Below, one piece after another: positions 38,901 through 50,000 of a DNA stretch of 64,000 nt (its first letter is position 1; every line of letters begins with the position of its first letter). Below the pieces are notes generated by a model. It was not told the origin of the DNA and did no database searches. It was given only the letters and a program-made list of their open reading frames with translations. This DNA comes from Hevea brasiliensis. Lineage: Eukaryota; Streptophyta; Magnoliopsida; Malpighiales; Euphorbiaceae. Location of the stretch: contig NC_079497.1 of NCBI RefSeq assembly GCF_030052815.1, forward strand, positions 20,040,258 to 20,104,257. Direction: 5' to 3'. A program made the translations under genes and the position numbers.

Positions 38901-40129
38901 TTGTTATCATGGCTTTTAACCATACTGATATGTTATTATGGCCTTTTACCCATACTGACTGCATACATGGTTGACGTACTAAGCTTACACATCCCATTGT
39001 ATGATGGCCCGAGATATCGCGGTGTTCAGTGCTAACGACCCGTTATCCAGTTTAGTCAGCCTGTCATAGGTTACTTGGGCAGTAAAATTTATTGAAATAA
39101 ATTAAGAATATTAGCAATTAAAAATATTAGAAATTAAATAAATGAGTAAGACGACCTAAAATAAATAAAAATAGTTATTTAGTAGAAAGTACTGAATGAA
39201 ATGATAAAAAGATTAGCAATAGAAATATAACTTAAATAAATATTACAAATGCACTTTTTCATAATAATATAAAGCTAAGAATAATATTCTTAAAATTTTT
39301 GGGAATGGTATATTATTACTGCGAATTTAGAAATTAAGCGCTTCTGAAGAGGAATAAATTAGAACAAAATATAGTTGATACTAGAAGTATTATATTAAAT
39401 TAGATTAATTTTCAGAGTATCCAAATTATGATCCATTTTTTCTTTATTTGTATATATTATTTTCTTATTATATTATCGCATCACTAAGTAGCAATGCTTA
39501 GCGCGATGGATTTATTTCCTTCGCGCAGGTACTGAAGATAAAGCCCAGTGGATATTAGACTGAGATTTTGGAGTTTTGATCTGCAGAGTGTTTAAGGTTG
39601 TCACCTCCTCAGCAATGCATGTAGATAGGGCCCATATAAGTCATGTCATGTATTTTGTATATTATAAATATTTCGTATATTGTAATGTAAACTAGAAAAA
39701 TTGATATTAATATTTATGTGTTGTTAATTAATAAATCGGTTAGTTCATATGTGATTAAATTGTATATCATGTAAATTAATAAAACTTAAGAATTTCTATA
39801 TATAAATAGTGCATGAATGGAAATACATGGAAATGAATAAGAAATTGAGATATATGGATGAGATTATGAAATATGAGATGATTATAAGAATAATTGATGA
39901 GATTTTTATTGTAAAATATTGTTGAATTTTTAAGCAGGTGAATAGTAAAATATGCCAAACGATAATAAAATAGGAGAAATTCTGCTGGTTTCTCCTTAGA
40001 AAATAATTAATTTTAAAATATAACGAGAACAAATTATTAAAGGAATAAAGTAAGATAAGATAGTGTACTCCGACACCGAGTGTGACATGTCTTACTCGAC
40101 TATACTATAGACAGGTGAGCGGTGTTACA
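35935..40129 (+). mobile_element. 3' LTR of element 4, 4195 bp (family B)
   Basis: It starts TATAACACCCTC (TG changed to TA) and ends GGTGTTACA. Its length nearly equals that of the solo LTR at 53659-57866. It carries the palindrome cluster (38800-38970), a decayed hairpin motif (39483) and degenerate internal repeats. The ORFs at 37249, 37544 and 37794 are parts of those repeats, not genes. Confidence 0.88.
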
Positions 40130-40207
40130 CTCAATGTACTTTACCATTGATATAGTTCCCATTATTTTGGTGTATGGGATGTTTGTTTTAATGATTAGTA
40201 TAATATC

Positions 40208-40358
40208 TTTTTTTTTCCTTTTTTAGACACTTGTAAGGACTTGTTTTAAAATGAAAGACTATTCCTAGTGCTAAAAGCGAGAATGGGAGACAATCTATGA
40301 TAAGGATGGGGAAATGAAGCAGTTGATTTCAAGAATATTTAACAAACATAATCTTTAA
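40208..40358 (+). pseudogene. Possible host-gene terminal exon remnant
   Basis: A pyrimidine tract ending in TTTTTTAG (40208-40226) resembles a splice acceptor. A stop-bounded frame at 40275-40358 reads KREWETIYDKDGEMKQLIS and ends NKHNL before TAA. Its composition looks like real protein, unlike the repeats around it. The upstream part of any such gene is not visible, because LTR sequence ends at 40129. I do not recognise the family. The stop codon falls at the edge of the TIR element, inside its flanking duplication. It could be a gene fragment cut off by the retrotransposon cluster, or chance. Confidence 0.3.
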
Positions 40359-40916
40359 GGCAAAATACACTTAGTATCATATATTTTGGCCTTTTTAACA
40401 TTGAGGGCATATACTTTATTTTGTTTTAATTAAGGACAGGAACTTTGGTTCCATTTGCACCATAAGGACAAATTGCTAAAGATATTAAATGAAGCTAACG
40501 TGGCATGTTAATGTGGCACCCATGTATGACATAGCATGCTGACGTTGTGTTATGCATGATGTAGTGCTAATGGGGCATACCACATCATACATGGGTTTCA
40601 CATCCACATGCCACATCAGCGCCACATCATTAATTTTTATGCCACATTCATTTTGTCACCTAAGTGCAAAAAGGTGAAAAATAAATGTCTTAAATAGAAA
40701 AAAAAAATAAAAACAAAGTTCAAGCCCTATATGCTAAAAAAGTAAAAATTTTGAAAGCACATAAAAAAATAAAGAAGGAGAGAGAGAAAGAGTCCCATGC
40801 CTCTCTCTTTGTCTCTCCCTCTCCCTCTTTCTCTCAGTCTCTCTCTTCCTATTTATCTCTCTCTCTCTCTTTCCATATTTTTCCTGTACATTTAAAAGCA
40901 TGAAAGTTTTAAATAG

Positions 40917-41040
40917 TGAGAGAGAGAGAGAGAGAGAGAAATAGAAAGAGAGAGACATAGGGAGAGAGAGAGAAAAGGAGAGATGCAGAGAGAATGGGTG
41001 ACACAGTGAGAGAAAGAGGGAGAGGGAGAGATGAAAAGAG
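40917..41040. repeat. GA-rich microsatellite tract
   Basis: (GA)n runs with AGAGAGAGAG words face the CT-rich tract at 40795-40875, so the two can fold on each other. ORFs here made of Ser/Leu/Phe or Arg/Glu repeats are artefacts of the low complexity. Confidence 0.8.
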
Positions 41041-41965
41041 ATGCATGGGAGAGTCAATTTGTCTCCATCTCTCTCTATATCTTTCATTCTCTCTCTTTAT
41101 GCCTTTTTCTCCTTCCATCACTACCTACTCCCTCTCTCTCTCCTCTTATTTTTTATGTACTTTCAAAATTTTTACCCTTTTAGTATTCAGGGCTTAAACT
41201 TTGCTTTTTTTTTTTTTTTTGAATATGTATTTTCACCTTTTTGCACTTAGATAATAAAATAAATGATGACATAAAAATTGATGACATGGCATATATGTAT
41301 AATGTGGTATGCCACAGTAACACCACATCTCGCATGGTGCCACATCAACGCCATGTCACGCATGTTGCCACATTGGTATATCACATCAGCGTCCTTTAAC
41401 ACCATTAGCAATCTATTTTTATGGTGCAAATGGAGTCAAAGTTCGTGTCCTTAATTGAAACAAAACAAAATAATGCTCTTAATGCTAAAAAGGCCATATC
41501 ACGTTAGGAACTTTGGCTCTATTTGCACCACAAGGACAAATCGCTAATAGTGTTAAATGATACTAACATGGCATGTTGATGTGGTGCCCATGTATGAAGT
41601 GGCGCTGACATAGCATGCTGACGTGGCACCATGCATGAAATAGTGCTAATGTGGCATACCTTGTCAATGCCACATTATACATGGGTGCCACATTAGTATG
41701 CCACGTCAATATGCCATCATTCATTTTGTCACTTAAATGAAAAAGGTGAAAGTAGATGTCTCAAATTGCAAAAATAAATAAATAAAGTTTAAGCCCTAAA
41801 TACTAAAAGTGTAAAAATTTTAAAAGTACATAAAAAAAATAAGGAAAGAGAAAGAGAGAGAGAAATGAAAGATATAGGGACAGATAGAGATGGATTGACT
41901 CTCCCATGCCTCTCTCTTCATCTCTCCCTCTTCCTCTTTCTCTTACTGTATCTCCTTTTCACTCA

Positions 41966-41966
41966 C

Positions 41967-42018
<52 letters not shown>
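41966..42018. repeat. (TC)n microsatellite
   Basis: An almost pure TC tract lies in the second foldback unit. Further TC tracts lie at 42254-42296 and 42336-42376. Confidence 0.9.
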
Positions 42019-42020
<2 letters not shown>

Positions 42021-42248
42021 CCCTATGCCTTTCTCTCTCTCTCTTTCTCTCTCTTCTTATTTATCTCTCTCTTTATCTCTCTTTCCCCCATTCCTCTCCC
42101 TCTTTCCTTATTTTTTATGAATATTTAAAAGCACAAAAGTTTTAAATAGTGAGAGAGAGAGAGAGGGAGTCACAGTGAGAGAAAAAGGGATAGGGAGAGA
42201 TGAAGAGAGACGTGTGAGAAAATCAATCTGTCTATATCTCTCTCTATA

Positions 42249-42295
<47 letters not shown>

Positions 42296-42333
42296 TTATG
42301 TCTTTCTCTCCATTTATTGCTACGTACTTTCCA

Positions 42334-42380
<47 letters not shown>

Positions 42381-42802
42381 CTGTCTTTCCTTATTTTTTT
42401 ATGTACTTTCAAAATTTTTGCACTTTTTGTATTTAGGATTTGAACTTTTCTTTTTTTTTTTTTTGAAATTTATGGTATATACTTTTACTTTTTGCACTTA
42501 GATGACAAAATAAATGATGGCATAAAAATGGCACTGATGGGGCATCCATGTATGATGAAGCATTGACATGGTATGCCATGTCAGCACCACATCACGCATA
42601 GTGCCACATCAACACTACATCATAAATGGGTTCCACATCGGCAAGCTGCGTCTGCGTCGTTTAATACCGTTAGTAATTTGTCTTTATGGTGCAAATGGAG
42701 CTCAAGTTTCTTTCCTTAACAAAAACAAAATAAAGTATATGCCCTTAATGCTAAAAAGGTCAAAATACTAGATACAAAAGTGTACTTCACCCTAATTTTT
42801 AA

Positions 42803-43652
42803 TATTCTTGTCAAATTTCGTTTGATGCACATAGACTACAACTCAACAATTGACATGCTTAAGTTCTTTTATATTGCTGCTTGTGAAGAACCTTATCGGC
42901 ACCCATTCGTTTGAAATTATAGTGCTTATAAGTTATTACACAGTTTTTTTTTTTTTTTATAAGACAATTAAGGATGATCATTCATATAACCTTTTTTAGA
43001 AGAGATGGTCATACAATTTTGACTAAATGTTAATGAATGATAATAAAAATATTTTAATGGTTGGAGTGATAGGCTTTGGTTGCGGTGATGGCTCCCAATC
43101 TCCAAAAGAGGATGTCAACATTTTAGACCAAAAGAGTACAGTTCATGAAAGATTTTTCATTCAAAGACAAGCTGGTTCATTCAATTAGTGAAGGCTCTGA
43201 TGATGGTCTTTTAGGGATAGAGGGTTGCGATTCAAATGATACTGTCATCCATGAATTTGAACATGGCAAAATACAGATATTGTCATTTGGAGAGAGAAAA
43301 AACAAAAGAGGTAAATAGAAAGATAATCAAATAAAAAAATTAGAAATTATGACTTGCAAAGCATCTTGGTATCCTCAGTTGCAAAAGTTAAAATCCCAAT
43401 TAAGATTTTGCTAATTGTATAATTTTTTTAATTTTAAAAGCTTTGATTTAATTATAGAAATTAAAAAAAATTTGAATAAATTAGTAATTTGCGTAAAAAT
43501 TTAGATTTTTTTTTTCTTTTCCAACTAAGCGAATAAAAATAAGAAAAATTTTCCCCATATAAGACGCATTACAGAAATTTGGAACATCGATATAGCCAAT
43601 ACAGCAAACTCCGAGAACAAGTCCAAGCAAAAGTACATTTCTCATTTTGTAA
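42803..43652. other. Intergenic stretch with one small unassigned ORF
   Basis: The DNA is AT-rich. At 43145-43318 (plus) a 57-codon frame reads MKDFSFKDKLVHSIS and then an acidic run ending in a Lys/Arg tail. The upstream codons TKRVQF extend it to a stop. It is vaguely like the FKDKLV word of plant LINE ORF1 proteins, which would make it a decayed fragment, but that is a guess. No other coding or RNA signal is seen. Confidence 0.3.
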
Positions 43653-43688
43653 GAGTATGTTTAGTATTAGGATCGCTGTTGAAAAAAT

Positions 43689-43751
<63 letters not shown>

Positions 43752-43905
43752 TTTAATAGTATTAAAAATAATTTAAAATTAAATTTAATAAATTTTAATT
43801 ATAAAAATATTAAAATAATAAAATAAAATTTTTAATTATTATTAAAATAATATTTTTATTTAAAAAAAATAATTTTAATCTTAAAATGCAATGCGAAACA
43901 ACACC
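43653..43905. mobile_element. Possible MITE with central (TA)n
   Basis: The left edge GAGTATGTTTAGTATT and the reverse complement of the right edge GGTGTTGTTTCGCATT agree at most positions, and the interior is extremely AT-rich. The size, about 250 bp, and the end sequence fit a hAT-type miniature element. I could not define a clear 8-bp TSD, so this is tentative. Confidence 0.3.
43694..43748. repeat. (TA)n microsatellite, about 55 bp
   Basis: An uninterrupted TA dinucleotide tract, about 330 bp upstream of the ArgJ start codon. Confidence 0.95.
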
Positions 43906-43980
43906 AATTTTCATAATTTTGGCAATCAAAATCCATTACGGAGGGAACCGAACGTGCGATTCATTTTACGCGAGTATAGC

Positions 43981-44043
43981 ATGGAGTCCACGTTCTTAAA
44001 ACCTAAAACCCCATACTCACCGCTGACTACTACTCTGCTCTAA
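43981..44043 (+). other. Candidate uORF upstream of ArgJ
   Basis: ATGGAGTCC opens a 20-codon frame that ends in TAA 36 bases before the ArgJ start codon. If the transcript begins upstream of 43981, it would be translated first and could damp ArgJ translation. The transcript start is unknown. Confidence 0.3.
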
Positions 44044-44079
44044 TTCCCTGTGATCGGCTCACGCCTGCTGCAACAAACC

Positions 44080-47000
44080 ATGAATTCCTGTGCTCCTTAC
44101 TATGTTTCCATCAAAATCCCTGAACTACACACCTCTAAGGTCAGTGGGTTGCTCCCCATTTGCTTCTTCCTTGAAACAAATTGAGTATTTAAAGACTCTT
44201 TATTGTGATTTTGCAGAAATTCATTTCTTTCTATTTTTGAATTGTGGTTTTGCAGATTTTGAGTTCCTTTAGTTTGAGTAAGAGGGATTTTAAAGTATTT
44301 GCGGTAGCATCAGGTGTAAACGAGGGGTTCAATTATATCCCAGCAGCTCCCATTTTTATCCCAGAAGGGCCATGGAAGGAGGTGACCCATTATTATTTTA
44401 TTTTCTTTCGGTGCATGTCATTGGCATAAATCAAATGGCATGGAAGGTGATCAATTATAAGCATCGTGCATAATAAAGAAACAGCAGATGGTTCTTACCA
44501 TACTTCTCAGAGCTAGAATTTCTACATTGTTTGTGTCTTCAGAATGTTTCTCTTATTTTCTACAAAGTTTATATACCTATTTGTGATTTTCACTTCAGTC
44601 TCATTTTATAATAGCTGTCTAGAGTTTCTTGATACTTCTTCTTTTTTCTTTTTGAGAAAAAAAGGAGAGTAAACTGATACAGTAAAGATACTACAGTTTG
44701 TTTTAGTTATTTTTGTGACGAAAGTTGTCTTCTTTCTTCTTCTTTCTTCTTCTTCTTTTAAATAATGGCATCATCTTTTATAATGGATTGGTGTCTGTTA
44801 AGTGTAGTCGAACTCCAAGTGCATTTTTTGTTTTCATTATTTTACATGTTTTGTCCCGTTGGAGCTCATTTTTAGTTTATGGTAGTAAACAAGAGAGTCA
44901 ACTTCGCTTAGTGCACGTACTCATCAAATGTAGAGTATGATGTGTGAGTTTTTAAAAGGGAGTTGCCTACGTTGATTTATTGCTACAGCCATGCATGCCT
45001 ATCTTTTATGGGTAAAACTCCTAGTTAATGTTGGACAAAAGCTTAAGGAATATGCAAACTTAATTTGTTGATTGTTATATGAGTGAGTTTATTTGTTTGA
45101 TATATAATTCAGTTTTAGGACTGTGAAAATAGATTCCTGGGGGAGTAACTGCTGCAAAGGGATTCAAAGCTGCAGGCATGTATGGTGGATTGCGTGCGAA
45201 AGGAGAGAAACCCGATCTTGCACTTGTCACTTGCGATGTTGATGCCACAGCTGCAGGTTAGTTTTCATTTTGGTGCATTTTGTTGTCTATGCTTTAGTGG
45301 TCTTTGATTTGGCTTACAGCAATCAAATTATCATCCAGCTGGATAACAGGATAAGTTTGCTGAGCTGTTTGTTTTAGATGAATTATTGGGGGCAGTATAA
45401 TTATTTTATTAACAAACAACAAATGAATTTAGTTGATAATGATGTTTGTCCCTCTTACATATTTCACATTCTCTATATTCAGGGGTATTCACTACAAACA
45501 TGGTTGCTGCTGCACCTGTCTTGTATTGTAAAAAAGCATTAGATGAATCCAAAATGGTTTGTCAGAGTATCATTTTGCAATGTTTCTATGCAATCATTAG
45601 TCTATCAATTGTTGATTATTTCATAGATATTTTCTCTCCTGACTCAATTCTGCATCAGGCACGTGCAGTATTAATAAATGCTGGTCAAGCAAATGCAGCA
45701 ACAGTAAGCTTTCTCAGATTGTTCTTTCGCAATTCTTTTTGTATTGCTATATACTCATCTGAGACTCAGGTTCTTAATTTGTTCTATACCTGTAATCTGC
45801 CTTAGTGCTGTTGGATAAATTATTATTTCTTCATTTGTCCTATCTGCAGTATAGGTCTGAAACTTGAAATTCGGATTCCCTTTACTCAACCTCTTAATTG
45901 TTGTTGATGTTGGAGTGAATTGGCTAAGATGTCTTCCAATGATGTACAGGGTGATGCAGGTTACCAGGATGTGCTAGAATGTGCTGACACCCTGGCTATG
46001 GTATGCAATGCTGAGAATTTAACATCTCAAATTCATAGAAAATATATGTTATGTCAATTTTATTCAATTTTGTCTTGTCTTTTCATTGTTTCAGATTCTT
46101 AAATTGAAGCGAGAGGAAGTGTTGATTGAATCAACAGGTGTAATTGGTCAAAGAATAAGAAAGGTGAAGATGTGTAGTCCATTTTTGTTATGTATCTCTC
46201 AGCTTGTAATGTTGGTTCTATAACTGTATCTTGAAGCACATTCTCATTTGATGATGGTATTTGCAGCAAGCACTTCTAAATGCACTTCCAAAATTGGTTA
46301 GTTCTGCTACGCCATCTACTGAAGGGTAATTGTCATGTTCTATTGTTTAACTTAGCAATATGATAAGTTCCCATTTCATATGTGGTGGGAACTGACTATA
46401 TTTTGTTTTTTTCTCCACTTTTGAATATTATGGTGTGGCTTAAAATACCTCCACAATAGGTCATTTTTGTGATCTTTCCAGTGGATGTGCAGGGCTCTTT
46501 CTGCAGCAGTGGCAATTACAACTACTGACCTTGTGAGCAAGAGTGTGGCAATTGAGTCTCAAGTATGGAAAATTAGTTCTTTTATGAAACCTGTATGCTG
46601 TGCACTTGCATTATCTTGGATTTCTAATACTATAGTTTTATATAGACTCCACGTAGATGGTAGCTTGAATTTGACATGGTGATATTTCTGTGGCTTTCTC
46701 ACTCTGTTTCCTTGATTAATCTTCACGTGTACAATGGATTATCCACATGAAGATTTCTTGAATATCAATGTGCACTTTTTGCCAGCTTCAAAAGAGTTGA
46801 AAATTTCTTTGAATAGGAATTAGTACTTAAGGGTTCCAATTTTAATGTTTATTGTAGACTAGGATTTTCCGATCTATTAGTTTGGAGAAGGCTTATGATA
46901 GTGTTCCAAGAGAAGTCTTATGGAATGTGTTAGAACAAAAGAGGGTATCTATTAGGTACATACAAGTATTGAAAGATATGTATGAAGGAGCAACTACTAT

Positions 47001-50000
47001 TGTGCGCACAGTGGGAGGGGACACAAGAGATTTTCCGATCTCAATTGGATTACACCAAGGATCAGCCATAAGCCCTTACCTTTTTACATTAGTTTTAGAT
47101 GAACTGACGAAACATATACAAGAGAGTATTCCTTGGTGCATGATGTTTGCGGATGATATTGTTCTGATAGATGAGACACGAGAAGGAGTCAATAGGAAAC
47201 TAGAACTTTGGAGAAGTACTCTAGAGTAAAAGGGTTTTAAGTTAAGTAGAACGAAGACAGAATACATGCATTGCAAGTTCAGTGAAGGTCAAACTGGTGA
47301 TAGGGAAGGAGTTAGTTTGAATGGAGTGGTACTGTCCCAAAGTAATCACTTTAAATATCTAGGCTCAGTCCTTCAAGTAGATGGGGGATGTGAGGAGGAT
47401 GTTAGTCATAGGATTAAAGCCGGATGGTTAAAGTGGAGACGTGCCACGGGAGTTTTATGTGATCGTAAGATTCCCAATAAATTAAAAAGAAAATTTTACC
47501 GTACAGCCATACGACCGGCTATGTTATATGGTAGTGAGTGTTGGGCACTGAAAGAGTCGTATGCATCTAAGATAAGAGTTGCAGAGATGAGAATGTTAAG
47601 GTGGATGAGTGGCCATACTAGACTAGATAAAGTCCGTAATGAAAGTATTAGAGAAAAGGTAGGAGTGGTGCCAATTGAAGATAAGTTGAGAGAAGGGAGA
47701 TTAAGGTGGTTTGGTCATGTGAAGCGTAGACATACGGAGGCTCCAGTTAGACAAGTAGAGCACATTAGGTTAGAGGATAGAAAAAAAAAGGGGTAGACCT
47801 AAATTGACTTGGAGGAGAGTAGTACAACATGACTTAGAAGCATTACACATTTCTGAGGATTTAACCCAAAATCGTTCAGAGTGGAAAAAGCGAATCTATA
47901 TAGCCGACCCTAAATTTTTGGGATAAAGGCTTAGTTGAGTTGAGTTGAGTTGAGTATTGTAGACTAGGATTTATATCAAGTACTTTCTATTGCTAGAAAG
48001 GGTCCTTTGGTGTTCAAGTTAGTGTCTCGAGATTTCCTTTCTGTCAAATATATTGTTCTGATCAGATGGCAGTGTTGTGTTTTGCCAATTCTGAAAGATC
48101 TTCAATCTCTTTAAGAGCTATGCATCTTGAGATTTGGAGCTTTTATCTGGAATTTATTGCAAATGGATAGGTCCTTTAATAATTGGTTGAATGCATCAGG
48201 TTGGAGGGACAAATATACAAGTTGGAGGAATGGCCAAAGGTTCTGGGATGATCCACCCAAGTATGGCCACCATACTTGGTGTACGTCTTTTCTGCTTCTA
48301 TGTCGAGCACATATTTTCTTTCCATTCTTTAACAGTTCTATCTGTTTCAGGTAATTACCACTGATGCACTTGTCAAAAGTGATGTTTGGAGAAAGATGGT
48401 ACAATTTGCTGTTAACCGGAGTTTCAACCAAATAACGGTATGTTATATTATTGCTTTTATCTCATCTCTTTCTGAAGGCCTACTGCTGGTTTCAATAAAT
48501 TGGCTTGGTAATGAAGTGCTGCCATTCTTTACTTGGTTCATATTGCTTGGAGGATGAGATACTGAAACATCACAACAGCAAGAGTTGCTTTACTGGAGAA
48601 TTTTACTAGTTAATTGTTTAAAGCAATTTGTTGTATGTGCCAGCACTTAAGAGTTTCAACAGGTTCAGTTCAGATAACAATAGCATTATAAATTTAGTTG
48701 ACCTTTGAATTTCAAAATAGCCAACGACTACATAGTTTTAACATTCACTCTCGATTCTGCATAGTTCTCTTTTACATGGATTGTCCTAAAAATCTTTTAC
48801 CTGCATAGGAGAGTGCAATCCTACATTTTGCTTGCCCCCTATGCTCCTTAAATTTACTAGCCTTCCATAAGAACAATTCTTTATTATACATGCACATCCT
48901 TCTTTGCATATGAATCACATTGCTCCGTGTTAAGACTTGAGAAAGATGCTTGCTTACAACAAATACAAATGCAAAGTTTATTTTATTAATCATTTGATTG
49001 ATCTCCACCATGTGGGATTGTCTCAAGTTATATATTTAGCTGTTTCAGATTGGTTTTTCCACAGGTAGATGGAGATACTAGTACCAATGACACAGTCATT
49101 GCTTTGGCTAGTGGGCTATCTGGTTCAACCTCAATATCATCTATCAACTGCGATGAGGCAGTACTACTTCAAGCTTGCCTAGATGCTGTGAGCTTAACTT
49201 TCATTCTTCTTTTATTGTCCGAAAATATTGATTGTTGAATAAAACTAAATGTAATCCAGCATATTGTTCTTCTGAAATGAACTTTATAAATTTAGCATCT
49301 CTACTATATATATGAGTCGTTCTTTCATCAATACTCTATATATGAGTTGTTCTTTCTCTAAACAGGAATGTTTATTATATGGTGAGAACCAAGTAAACCT
49401 ATTTCTGTTTTAACCTTTTTATTTTCACTTAATCGGTTGATTGTATACCTACTTTCTTGTTAAGTTTTATGTTAGTTCTTTCCATCTTGCTTTCCCAAAA
49501 TAAATTCCGTTTGGCTATATTGTTAAAAATCTAAATTTTCCCTGCTACCCACTTGAATTAATATGAGCTTGGTAAGATTTGGTCCACTTCTTAATAGGCT
49601 TGCAAGTTGGTCCGTGATTATTTTAGGATCTTAAAAACAATTTTAATTTAGGGCAGGTTTCACTTTCTTCTGAATTTTGCCGCATTTCCATTCTCAGGTA
49701 ATGCAAGGTCTTGCCAAATCAATAGCTTGGGATGGAGAAGGGGCTACATGCCTAATTGAGGTTTGTTTCTCATGTTAAAGAGTTTCATAGTTGATAAGCA
49801 AGCCAAAATCTACACTGCAAAATTTCTTCACTCCATGCAAGGGAGATGTTAAAGATTATTTCTAAGTTGCGCTTGATAAACTCAACTCAATTCAACTAAA
49901 CTAAGCCTTTATCCCAAAAATTTGGGGTCAGCTATATGGATTCTCTTTCTCCACTCTAAACGATTTTGGGTTAAATCCTCGAAAATGTGTAATGCTCCTA

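Larger units (their letters stand above)
40359..42793. mobile_element. TIR/foldback DNA-transposon-like element (two inverted-repeat units)
   Basis: The left end (GGCAAAATACACTTAGTATC) and the reverse complement of the right end (GGGTGAAGTACACTTTTGTA) are similar, and the similarity continues for about 300 bp (LTR-unlike, inverted). The arms share the phrase GGACAAATTGCTAA and repeated GTGGCATG words. The inside has a second inverted pair meeting near 41495, so two foldback units lie head to tail: about 40359-41495 and 41496-42793. A near-perfect 9-bp duplication flanks the whole (AATCTTTAA 40350-40358, AATTTTTAA 42794-42802), as in Mutator-like elements. No transposase is present. Many long CT and GA runs fill the centres. 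Confidence 0.65.

Noticed and set aside
40734..42501. Several 60-117 codon ORFs rich in Ser/Leu/Phe or Arg/Glu
   Set aside because: They are translations of CT/GA microsatellites and exist on both strands in many frames; no domain is visible.
45446..45805. 119-codon ORF read through as a single exon
   Set aside because: Only 45483-45556 matches ArgJ; the rest is intron 4, exon 5 read in this frame, and intron 5, with clear GT and AG sites.
46485..46492. Acceptor TTTCCAG at 46481 for ArgJ exon 9
   Set aside because: It gives the wrong frame; the acceptor GTGCAG ending at 46492 restores the [12 protein letters not shown] sequence.
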